7,179 bases of DNA from Aquificaceae bacterium. GTDB taxonomy: Bacteria > Aquificota > Aquificia > Aquificales > Aquificaceae. The stretch spans positions 1 to 7,179 of the forward strand of contig JALSTO010000315.1 of NCBI GenBank assembly GCA_026983685.1, given 5' to 3'. Shown here in pieces: positions 1 through 5,799 of this stretch. Under the pieces are notes generated by a model. That model saw only the letters and a program-made list of their open reading frames with translations. It did not search any database and was not told the DNA's origin. The first letter of the stretch is position 1. Every line of letters starts with the position of its first letter. The translations under genes were made by a program, and so were the position numbers.

Positions 1-1
1 C

Positions 2-634
2 GTCAGAACCTTTCGGGGAATAGCGAAAAACATAAGACCTCTTTTGAAGAAAGGTGTCCTCATAACTGACCTTGGGAGCGTTAAGGGAAGGCTAGTTTAT
101 GACCTTGAGGCTATCCTCGGCAAGACCTACGTTGGAAGCCACCCCATAGCGGGTACGGAGAAGTCGGGCGTTGAGCACAGCACGGAAGACCTCTTTGAGG
201 GGAAAAAGATCATAGTAACCCCGACGGAAAATACCGACGGAGGAGCCCTTGATAGGGTAGTAAGCCTCTGGAAGATGACCGGTGGTAAGGTTGAGATGAT
301 GGACCCATACCTTCACGACTGGGTCTTCGGGGCGGTTTCTCACCTTCCCCACGCAGTAGCCTTCGCTCTGATAGATGCACTGATAGAGATGTCGGGGGAG
401 GTTGACCTCTTCAGGTATCCTGGAGGTGGATTCAAAGACTTCACTCGCATAGCAGCGAGCGACCCTGTCATGTGGAGGGACATCTTTTTGGAGAACAGGG
501 AGAATGTCCTCAAGGCTCTGGATATATACCTCTCCTCCCTTAAAAGGCTCAGGGCACTTGTAGAGGAGGGGAAGGAGGAAGAGCTTACGGAGTTTTTAAG
601 AGAAGCGAAGGAGAGGAGGTTGAGTATAGAATGA
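2..634 (+). CDS. tyrA: Prephenate dehydrogenase, 5'-truncated by the window edge
   Basis: Oxidative decarboxylation of prephenate to 4-hydroxyphenylpyruvate with NAD, a cytoplasmic step of tyrosine synthesis. The frame is open from the window's first bases, so the gene starts upstream; the TTG at 44 is an internal leucine codon, not a start. Of the 210 visible residues, the first part is the end of the Rossmann domain and the rest is the helical dimerisation domain. Visible motifs are DLGSVKG (Ser26), SHPIAGTEKSG (His47), SHLPHAVAF (His114, His117) and FTRIAASDP (Arg149). Their spacing fits Ser126, His147, His217 and Arg250 of the A. aeolicus enzyme as I recall it, so about 100 residues, including the dinucleotide-binding glycine loop, lie outside. 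There is no sign of a chorismate mutase or ACT domain on the visible part. The stop TGA overlaps the aroA ATG (ATGA). Confidence 0.95.
   Translation, partial: VRTFRGIAKNIRPLLKKGVLITDLGSVKGRLVYDLEAILGKTYVGSHPIAGTEKSGVEHSTEDLFEGKKIIVTPTENTDGGALDRVVSLWKMTGGKVEMMDPYLHDWVFGAVSHLPHAVAFALIDALIEMSGEVDLFRYPGGGFKDFTRIAASDPVMWRDIFLENRENVLKALDIYLSSLKRLRALVEEGKEEELTEFLREAKERRLSIE
615..620 (+). promoter_or_regulatory. Shine-Dalgarno site of aroA
   Basis: GGAGGT inside the end of tyrA, about 10 nt before the ATG at 631. It supports that start and translation coupled to tyrA. Confidence 0.7.
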
Positions 635-1941
635 AAGAGCTGAAGATAGAGAAGAAGGTCAAGAGGGTAAGAGGTGAGCTCAGGGTCCCATCGGACAAGT
701 CTATATCCCACAGAGCTATCATAATAGGCTCCATCGCCCGGGGGGAGACCGTTGTTCACAACTGGCTCAGGTCCGCGGACACGGAGGCAACGCTGAACAT
801 TCTGAAGGTTCTCGGAACGGAGATCCTTGAGGAGGGAGAGACCCTTCGGGTAAAGGGAAAGAATTACAGCTTCACAGAGCCCGAAGACGTCCTTGATGCG
901 GAAAACTCCGGAACCACCGCAAGGCTCCTCCTTGGGGTTCTATCAACCCAGCCCTTCTTCAGCGTGCTCACTGGTGATAAAAGCCTCAGAAGCAGACCAA
1001 TGCTCAGGGCTGTTGAGCCTCTCAGGGAGATGGGTGCGGACCTTGACGGAAGGGAAATGGGCAACAGGCTTCCCATAAGTGTCAGGGGAGGGAAGCTGAA
1101 GGGTATATCCTTCTTCAACAAGAGATCATCCGCCCAGGTGAAATCCGCTCTACTTCTGGCTGGTCTGAAGGCTGAAGGTATGACGGAGGTCCTTGAGCCC
1201 GTTCTCTCAAGGGACCATACCGAGAGGATGCTTAGCTTCTTTGGAGCTGAGGTTATAACCCTCGTGGAGGAGAGGGAACACATCGTCAAGGTGAGGGGAG
1301 GTCAGGAGCTTCAGGGAAGGGAGGTCTATTGTCCTGCGGATCCTTCTTCCTCCGCTTTCCACTGCGGGCTGACCCTCCTCGCTCCCGATGGAGAGCTCCT
1401 TCTGAGAGATGTGCTCGTAAATCCGACGAGGGATGGCTTTTACAGGAAGCTGAGAGAGATGGGGGCGGAGGTTGTCTATGAGAACGAGAGGGAGGTCTCA
1501 GGCGAACCGATAGCGGATATAAGAGTCAGGAAGGGCGATAGGCTCAGGGGAGTTAAGGTCCTGCCGGAGGAGGTCCCCGCCCTTATAGATGAGATCCCGA
1601 TGCTCGCTGTTCTTATGGCACTTGCGGAGGGAAGGTCTGAGGTCAGAGGAGCCAAGGAGCTCAGGGTGAAGGAGAGTGACAGGATAAGGGCGGTGGTCAA
1701 GAATCTGAGAAAGATGGGGGCGAAGATAGAGGAGCTTGAGGACGGCTTCATCGTTGAAGGTGTGGAAAAGCTGAAGGGAGCCCGAATTGAAACATACGGA
1801 GACCACAGGATAGCGATGGCTTTTACAGTGGCGGGTCTTGTGGCAGAGGGGGAGACCATAATAGATGACATCTCCTGCGTGGAAGTTTCCTATCCGAGCT
1901 TCTTTAAAGACCTTGAATCAATTGTTGAGTATCTTCGCTAA
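631..1941 (+). CDS. aroA: 5-enolpyruvylshikimate-3-phosphate synthase
   Basis: Transfers enolpyruvyl from PEP to shikimate 3-phosphate in the shikimate pathway. The 436-residue protein has full family length. Visible motifs are VPSDKSISHR (Lys23, Arg28), NSGTTAR (Gly94, Arg98), SAQVK (167-171), RDHTE (194-198), LIDEIPM with catalytic Asp320, KESDR with Glu348, and GDHRIAM (His392, Arg393). The 28-residue distance between Asp320 and Glu348 equals that between Asp313 and Glu341 of E. coli AroA. The RDHTE and SAQVK motifs are those I associate with class II enzymes (CP4 and Gram-positive type). Gly94 keeps the glycine of the E. coli Gly96 position, and the Pro that follows the conserved Arg in E. 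coli is Leu99 here; glyphosate response cannot be deduced from this. The gene is coupled to tyrA by a 4 bp overlap. Its last 24 bp overlap the tail of the convergent DUF763 gene. Confidence 0.98.
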   Translation: MKELKIEKKVKRVRGELRVPSDKSISHRAIIIGSIARGETVVHNWLRSADTEATLNILKVLGTEILEEGETLRVKGKNYSFTEPEDVLDAENSGTTARLLLGVLSTQPFFSVLTGDKSLRSRPMLRAVEPLREMGADLDGREMGNRLPISVRGGKLKGISFFNKRSSAQVKSALLLAGLKAEGMTEVLEPVLSRDHTERMLSFFGAEVITLVEEREHIVKVRGGQELQGREVYCPADPSSSAFHCGLTLLAPDGELLLRDVLVNPTRDGFYRKLREMGAEVVYENEREVSGEPIADIRVRKGDRLRGVKVLPEEVPALIDEIPMLAVLMALAEGRSEVRGAKELRVKESDRIRAVVKNLRKMGAKIEELEDGFIVEGVEKLKGARIETYGDHRIAMAFTVAGLVAEGETIIDDISCVEVSYPSFFKDLESIVEYLR

Positions 1942-2994
1942 CCTCTTTATCGCCTCTACCTTCTCCCTCTCTCCCAGCTTAGCCTTAGCTATCGCTCTCT
2001 TAAGTGTATCAAGGGTCGTGTCGTATATGTCCCTCTGGACGGGATAGGGGTGTCCGTCCTTCCCGCCGTGGGCAAAGGAGTATCTTGCTGGGTCTTCAAA
2101 GGAGGGCTTTGCTCCATAGATAAGTTCCGCAACGAGAGCTAAAGCCCTTATAGTTTTCGGTCCTATTCCCCTTATCCTGAGAACGTCCTCAAAGCTCTTC
2201 AGCTCAATCTCCTCAGTCTTCTTCACGGTTTCGTGAAGCCTCTTCAGGTTCAGGTCCTCGGGACTTATGTAGTGTCTGGAAGGAAGCTCCAGCTTTCTTA
2301 TACCTTCCAGCTCTTTAAGGAAGAGCTTTCTATCGTTCAGGAGCTCTCTTATAGCTTCTTTAGACTCTGCGGAGCTCTTGGAGGTCATGTCAAGAATTAT
2401 CCTTTCATGAACCTTCTGGGCGGATATACCACTGTGGGGCTCTTCGGTAAGGCTAACCACCCGGGCACCGAGCCAGTGATACCTCCTCGCATACCTGCTC
2501 CCGGTGTTCATACCCTGCTGAACCACAGTCCAGTCCCCCTCTTGTGTGAACACCATGGTGTGGTGGTAGAGCTGGTAGCCGTCCTGGAGGAGGGTATTGT
2601 CCACCTTAGCCACGAGCCTGCTCAGGTCCTTAAACCTTTCCGTATCAAAGCCGTACTTCTCTCCCAGTCTATCAAGCTCCTCGGGGGTTCTCAGAGCGGT
2701 CCTTCCCTTCCCTCCGACCACGAATACACCAAGTTCCTTTCCTGTATCCTTCAGAGCCTCCTTCAGAGCACCGCACACGGTGGTTGTAAGACCACTTGAA
2801 TGCCAGTCAAAACCGAGCACACAGCCCAGAGACTGGAACCAGTAAGGGTCAGAGAGCCTCTCTAAGAGGGTCTTCCTTCCGTGCTCAAGGACGATAAGCT
2901 CAACTATGCTCTTGGACAGCTCAACCATGCGTCTGAAGAGCCATGGAGGAGCCTTACCGCCATGAAGGGGCAGGTTGGCTATTCCCTTTCTCAT
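1918..2994 (-). CDS. DUF763 family protein with helix-hairpin-helix motif
   Basis: I recognise a DUF763 protein, a family known mainly from archaea and thermophilic bacteria, of unknown function. It has 358 residues and no signal peptide or membrane segment, so it is probably cytoplasmic. Landmarks are the N-terminal ANLPLHGGKAPPWLF (6-20), GFDWHSSG (61-68), a His-rich stretch around 143-145 followed by GDWTVVQQGMN (153-163), ARRYHWL (169-175), and near the C-terminus FAHGGKDGHPYPV (307-319). Residues 270-290 contain RGIGPKT, a helix-hairpin-helix motif typical of non-specific DNA binding. The clustered His, Asp and Gln residues could form an active site, but no known catalytic motif is obvious. 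The start at 2994 is kept because the conserved N-terminal motif begins at once; a GGG directly abutting the ATG is too close to be a normal ribosome site. Its tail overlaps aroA by 24 bp. Confidence 0.9.
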   Translation of the reverse strand: MRKGIANLPLHGGKAPPWLFRRMVELSKSIVELIVLEHGRKTLLERLSDPYWFQSLGCVLGFDWHSSGLTTTVCGALKEALKDTGKELGVFVVGGKGRTALRTPEELDRLGEKYGFDTERFKDLSRLVAKVDNTLLQDGYQLYHHTMVFTQEGDWTVVQQGMNTGSRYARRYHWLGARVVSLTEEPHSGISAQKVHERIILDMTSKSSAESKEAIRELLNDRKLFLKELEGIRKLELPSRHYISPEDLNLKRLHETVKKTEEIELKSFEDVLRIRGIGPKTIRALALVAELIYGAKPSFEDPARYSFAHGGKDGHPYPVQRDIYDTTLDTLKRAIAKAKLGEREKVEAIKRLAKILNN

Positions 2995-3025
2995 CCCTTT
3001 TTAAGATAGAATATTCTCTGTTTAA
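2995..3025. promoter_or_regulatory. Short divergent promoter gap with a 10 bp palindrome
   Basis: Only 31 bp separate the starts of the DUF763 gene (-) and the DedA-like gene (+). The gap is AT-rich and holds the perfect palindrome AGAATATTCT (3008-3017). On the + strand TAGAAT (3007-3012) matches a -10 hexamer at 5 of 6 positions and would give a leader of about 7 nt. On the - strand TATCTT (3007-3002) matches at 4 of 6. No good -35 is seen for either. The palindrome could be an operator or only the overlap of two -10 regions. Confidence 0.4.
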
Positions 3026-3505
3026 ATGCTGGAATCTCTTCATCTCTTTGCCAGAGAGCTCGTTGAGTCTTACGGCTACCTCGGTATATTCCTGATCTCC
3101 TTTACAGAGAGCATACTTCAACCTCTGCCTCCTGACCCATTCATAGCGGGGGGAACAGCCTTTGGCTTGAACCCTATCCTTGCATCCCTGACAGCAACTA
3201 TCGGAAGCGTTCTGGGTGGGCTCACAGCCCATACACTGGGTATGCTCCTCGGAGAACCCGTTACAAAGAGGCTCATAGGTGAGAAGTACTTCCTGAAGGG
3301 TGAGGTTCTCTTCAACAGGTTCGGTATCTGGGCTGTACTCATCGCTGCCGTGACACCCGTACCTTTCAAGGTGGTTTGCTGGCTTGCAGGCATATTTGAG
3401 ATGCCCAGAACAAACTTTCTCCTTGCCTCCTTCTTCGGGAGACTTCCCCGATTCCTGCTGGTAGCTTATGCGGGTGATTTCGTAGGGAGGCTGATTGACC
3501 TGTGA
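3026..3505 (+). CDS. DedA/YqaA-type (SNARE-associated) membrane protein
   Basis: Small polytopic inner-membrane protein of the DedA/VTT superfamily, closest in size and motifs to the YqaA branch. DedA proteins support membrane homeostasis, and some flip undecaprenyl phosphate or phospholipids; which applies here is unknown. The protein has 159 residues. Hydrophobic segments lie near 16-30, 38-75, 100-125 and 130-155. Family marks are the acidic and proline-rich re-entrant motif TESILQPLPPD (27-37), the Gly-rich helix GSVLGGLTAHTLG (60-72), TPVPFKVVCWLAG (110-122) and FGRLPRFLLVAYAG (137-150) with its conserved Gly-Arg and Arg-Phe. There is no Shine-Dalgarno before the ATG; AT-rich DNA precedes it directly, suggesting a leaderless or very short-leader mRNA. 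It begins the rightward gene series and is followed after 33 bp by the coiled-coil gene. Confidence 0.88.
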   Translation: MLESLHLFARELVESYGYLGIFLISFTESILQPLPPDPFIAGGTAFGLNPILASLTATIGSVLGGLTAHTLGMLLGEPVTKRLIGEKYFLKGEVLFNRFGIWAVLIAAVTPVPFKVVCWLAGIFEMPRTNFLLASFFGRLPRFLLVAYAGDFVGRLIDL

Positions 3506-3527
3506 GCTTCTACCTGCGCACCTTCTC

Positions 3528-3533
3528 TTGACA
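3528..3533 (+). promoter_or_regulatory. Consensus-like -35 element before the small coiled-coil gene
   Basis: TTGACA, a perfect match to the sigma-70 -35 hexamer, lies in the 33 bp gap after the DedA-like gene. Downstream at 17-20 bp there are only weak -10 candidates (AACATA, CATATA around 3552-3559). If used, the promoter would start transcription near the ATG at 3563 and would argue for that later start. Confidence 0.3.
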
Positions 3534-3538
3534 CCGAT

Positions 3539-3754
3539 GTGAATCCGGCTGAACATATAGGTATGGTCTTTGAAAAGAGGATCCTCTATAGAATAGAGGA
3601 GCTTGAAAGAAAAAGAGAGGATGACTTCAAATATCTAAACCAGAGGATAGACCAGCTGAGGCAGGAAATGAGCCAGTTCAGACAGGAAATGAGCCGGATA
3701 AACCACAGAATTGATACCGTGATCCAGATGCTCTCGGACATTCTCAGAAAGTGA
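3539..3754 (+). CDS. Small heptad-repeat coiled-coil protein, function unknown
   Basis: I do not recognise a family. The 71-residue product is almost wholly helical and highly charged (Arg, Glu, Asp, Gln). From about residue 14 to the end it has a hydrophobic heptad pattern (Ile, Leu, Phe, Met at a/d positions), so a coiled-coil oligomer is likely. Residues 39-52 are two tandem heptads, QLRQEMS and QFRQEMS, encoded by a 21 bp DNA duplication. There is no signal peptide or membrane segment. The start is uncertain: GTG at 3539 has no ribosome site, and ATG at 3563 would give 63 residues and follows a possible promoter. An inverted repeat (3576-3600) lies in its early coding part. It sits 33 bp after the DedA-like gene and 25 bp before the HD-GYP gene, on the same strand, so it may serve as a partner or scaffold for one of them. 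That is a guess from position only. Confidence 0.6.
   Translation: MNPAEHIGMVFEKRILYRIEELERKREDDFKYLNQRIDQLRQEMSQFRQEMSRINHRIDTVIQMLSDILRK
3576..3600 (+). repeat. Overlapping palindrome and hairpin sharing one arm
   Basis: AGAGGATCCTCT (3576-3587) is a perfect 12 bp palindrome. TCCTCTAT (3582-3589) pairs perfectly with ATAGAGGA (3593-3600) across a 3 nt loop. The middle arm TCCTCT can therefore pair either left or right. It lies in coding sequence just after the possible ATG start at 3563. Confidence 0.6.
3653..3694 (+). repeat. Two 21 bp tandem units encoding one heptad each
   Basis: Units 3653-3673 and 3674-3694 encode QLRQEMS and QFRQEMS. The core CAGGAAATGAGC is identical in both (3662-3673 and 3683-3694), with changes only in the first three codons. 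The period of exactly seven codons keeps the coiled-coil register, so this is an in-register duplication. Confidence 0.8.
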
Positions 3755-3756
3755 TC

Positions 3757-3768
3757 CGTTCATGAACG
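3757..3768. promoter_or_regulatory. 12 bp perfect palindrome, possible operator
   Basis: CGTTCATGAACG lies in the 25 bp gap between the coiled-coil gene and the HD-GYP gene, 11 bp before the ATG at 3780. The symmetry and position fit a dimeric regulator site. It has no central loop and no T-run, so it is a poor terminator. GATTAT (3768-3773), touching its right end, is a possible -10 hexamer that would place the transcript start at or beside the ATG. Confidence 0.4.
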
Positions 3769-3779
3769 ATTATTAAGAT

Positions 3780-4868
3780 ATGACCTTCTTCAGTCACGAA
3801 TTCTTCACGAGGCTCCTCGGCTTGAGGGATGCCTACACAAAGGGGCATACAGAAAGGGGAGTAGCTTACGCACTCGCCATAGGCAGAGCTCTGGGCTTGA
3901 CGGAAGAGGAACTCAGGGAACTTGAGATCGGGGGATACATCCACGATATAGGAAAGATAGCTATACCCGACGTAATACTTCTCAAGCCTTCCCGCCTTAC
4001 AGAGAGGGAGTATGAGGTCATGAAGCTTCATGTTCAGCTCGGTTACGAGCTTGTTAGAGATATGGGTCTTCCTCAGAGGTCCTTAGAGGTGCTTCTCTAC
4101 CATCAGGAGAAGTATGATGGGAGCGGGTATCCTTTCGGTAAGAGGGGTACCGACATACCCCTCCTTGCGAGGATATATACCATAGCGGACTCCTTTGAGG
4201 CTATGACCGCAAGGAGGATATACAAGCGATCCAAACCCTGGAATGTGGCACTGAAGGAGCTTGAGGAGCTTGCAGGAAGCCACTTTGACCCTGAAATAGT
4301 CCCGAAGGCGGTTGAGGTTCTCTCCGGGCTTGAAAGTCCCCGGACCCCGCCCCTTGAGCTTGATGCGGAGATAGAGAAGATCAGGTGGAGCTTTTACTAC
4401 CTTGACTTTACCGGAGCGATAAAGGGAGATCTCTTCCTGCCTACCCTTGAGGCTTTCATAGAGAAGGGCGACCCCTTCTGCTTTACCACCTTTGATATAG
4501 AAAACCTCTTTGAGATAAACAGAAAGTACGGCTGGGAGAGGGGTAATGAGGCTCTAACCAAGCTCGTGGAGGCTATCAATATCCAGTGCTGTGGTATGCA
4601 TGATATAAGGGATGTGATAATAAAGCTCATGGAAAGGGATATTATAGACATAACCTCTCCCGTCATCTTCCGTATAGGAGGGGATGAGATAGGTGTTATA
4701 GCTCCCTACATACCGCCCCCTGAGAAAGTTCTCTCTGTGGCGAAGGTCATGGAGGAGTCCGGTGTAAAAGTAAAGTATCTACAGCTCCACTTTCCCAATA
4801 GCTTTAAGACGGTTCAGGACGTTCTCCATATGATCGCCCAGTTCACGAGGAAGCCCCCATGGATTTAA
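3780..4868 (+). CDS. HD-GYP phosphodiesterase with C-terminal divergent GGDEF-like (GGDEI) domain
   Basis: Predicted cytoplasmic cyclic dinucleotide signalling protein of 362 residues. The HD-GYP domain (about 8-183) should hydrolyse c-di-GMP; it shows [10 protein letters not shown] (His23), HDIGK (His55, Asp56, Lys59), KLH (His84), [11 protein letters not shown] (His108, 113-118) and IADSFEAMT (Asp137). Gln109 sits where many members have a second His, a metal ligand. Residues 205-358 resemble a GGDEF domain: [21 protein letters not shown] (238-258) matches the first metal-binding motif, and FRIGGDEIG (297-305) is the signature with Ile for Phe. No RxxD inhibitory site is seen before it. About 17 extra residues separate the two motifs, and the end is shorter than usual, so cyclase activity is doubtful; it may bind GTP or act as a sensor. 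There is no N-terminal receiver or membrane part. The start is fixed by an in-frame stop at 3774-3776; no Shine-Dalgarno is present. Confidence 0.93.
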   Translation: MTFFSHEFFTRLLGLRDAYTKGHTERGVAYALAIGRALGLTEEELRELEIGGYIHDIGKIAIPDVILLKPSRLTEREYEVMKLHVQLGYELVRDMGLPQRSLEVLLYHQEKYDGSGYPFGKRGTDIPLLARIYTIADSFEAMTARRIYKRSKPWNVALKELEELAGSHFDPEIVPKAVEVLSGLESPRTPPLELDAEIEKIRWSFYYLDFTGAIKGDLFLPTLEAFIEKGDPFCFTTFDIENLFEINRKYGWERGNEALTKLVEAINIQCCGMHDIRDVIIKLMERDIIDITSPVIFRIGGDEIGVIAPYIPPPEKVLSVAKVMEESGVKVKYLQLHFPNSFKTVQDVLHMIAQFTRKPPWI

Positions 4869-4878
4869 ACTTATCCTG

Positions 4879-5799
4879 ATGTTTGGAAGGAAGCTCATCC
4901 TGTTCGGCGGAAAGGGGGGAGTAGGAAAGACTACCCTCTCATCCTCCTTAGCCCTTCTCCTCTCAAAGAGAGGGAGGAGGGTGCTACTTATATCCACAGA
5001 CCCAGCTCACTCCCTTTCAGATCTCTTCGGAGCGAGGGGAAGGGGTGTGATTGAGGTCTCGGAGTGGCTCCACATCCTTGAGATAGATCCGCAGGAGGCG
5101 GTGAGGGAACATATAAAGAAGGTACTTGAAAGCCTGGAGTCCCTACTGAGCCCTGATGTCTTTTCTCAGATAAAGGAGGTCTTCCATTCCGTTGAGGAAA
5201 CCCCCGGGGCTGAGGAGTCTGCGATCATTGAGAGGCTCTCAAGTCTTATCCTTGAGAGGATTGAAGACTACGATCACTTCGTTGTTGATACAGCGCCCAC
5301 AGGACATACACTCCAGATGCTGAAAACCGTGGGCAGGGTTGGTAGCTGGATAGAGGAGCTCCTGAGAAAAAGGAAAAACGCTCACAGATTTTGGGAAGCG
5401 GGAGGAAGCCCAAGGGAAGACAGGACCCTCAAACTCCTTGAAGAGAGGAGGAAAAGGTTTGCGAAGTTCAGCGGGCTTATCCTCTCTCCAAGAACAACCT
5501 TCGTTCCTGTTCTCAACCCCGAAAGGCTACCGATTGAGGAGACCCACAGGCTCGTTGAGAATCTTGGGAAGATGGGAATGGGTATTGAACTCCTGATAGT
5601 GAACAAAGTTTTGCCCGAAGGTAAGGAGGGTTTATTTCTGCATATGAGAAAGGAGCAGGAAAAAGAGTATATGAGGGAGATTGAGGAACGCTTCAGGGAC
5701 TTCAGGAAGATTTACATCCCTTTAAGGGAAAGGGACATCTCCAGTTTGGAGGACCTTCAGGAGCTCTCCCTTGAGCTTGGGAGGAGGATGGGCATATGA
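4879..5799 (+). CDS. ArsA/Get3/TRC40-like ATPase without cysteines
   Basis: Dimeric, ATP-driven P-loop ATPase of the ArsA/Get3 branch of the SIMIBI class, 306 residues, cytoplasmic. Visible parts are the deviant Walker A GGKGGVGKTT (10-19, Lys12 and Lys17), switch I STDPAHSL (39-46, Asp41), the PGAEES segment (109-114) matching the PG-x-(D/E)-E motif of Get3/ArsA, switch II DTAPTGHTLQML (137-148), VNK (241-243) near the base-binding region, and IPLRERDISSLEDL (280-293). It is a single-domain form, unlike the duplicated E. coli ArsA. There is not one cysteine, so it has neither the arsenite-binding thiols of ArsA nor the Get3 zinc CxxC; neither an arsenite pump nor a classical tail-anchor targeting factor is supported. 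The middle (150-230) is Arg/Lys-rich and could bind a client helix. It starts 10 bp after the HD-GYP stop without a Shine-Dalgarno and overlaps the next gene by ATGA. Confidence 0.92.
   Translation: MFGRKLILFGGKGGVGKTTLSSSLALLLSKRGRRVLLISTDPAHSLSDLFGARGRGVIEVSEWLHILEIDPQEAVREHIKKVLESLESLLSPDVFSQIKEVFHSVEETPGAEESAIIERLSSLILERIEDYDHFVVDTAPTGHTLQMLKTVGRVGSWIEELLRKRKNAHRFWEAGGSPREDRTLKLLEERRKRFAKFSGLILSPRTTFVPVLNPERLPIEETHRLVENLGKMGMGIELLIVNKVLPEGKEGLFLHMRKEQEKEYMREIEERFRDFRKIYIPLRERDISSLEDLQELSLELGRRMGI
5781..5788 (+). promoter_or_regulatory. Shine-Dalgarno site of the RCK-USP gene
   Basis: GAGGAGGA within the end of the ATPase gene, 7 nt before the ATG at 5796. It supports this start and coupled translation. 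Confidence 0.75.

Noticed and set aside
44..46. TTG as a start of tyrA
   Set aside because: The frame is open to the window edge and upstream codons fit the family, so this is an internal leucine.
2233..2799. 188-codon open frame on the + strand within the DUF763 gene
   Set aside because: It is antisense to a recognised family with conserved blocks; no domain and no ribosome site seen.
2954..3556. 200-codon open frame on the - strand opposite the DedA-like gene
   Set aside because: The + strand has membrane segments and family motifs; the antisense product has none and also crosses the start of the DUF763 gene.
3757..3768. Palindrome as a rho-independent terminator
   Set aside because: No loop, short stem and no T-run after it.
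4879..5799. arsA arsenite resistance assignment
   Set aside because: No cysteine in the product and no ArsB, ArsC or ArsR-like gene nearby in the window.
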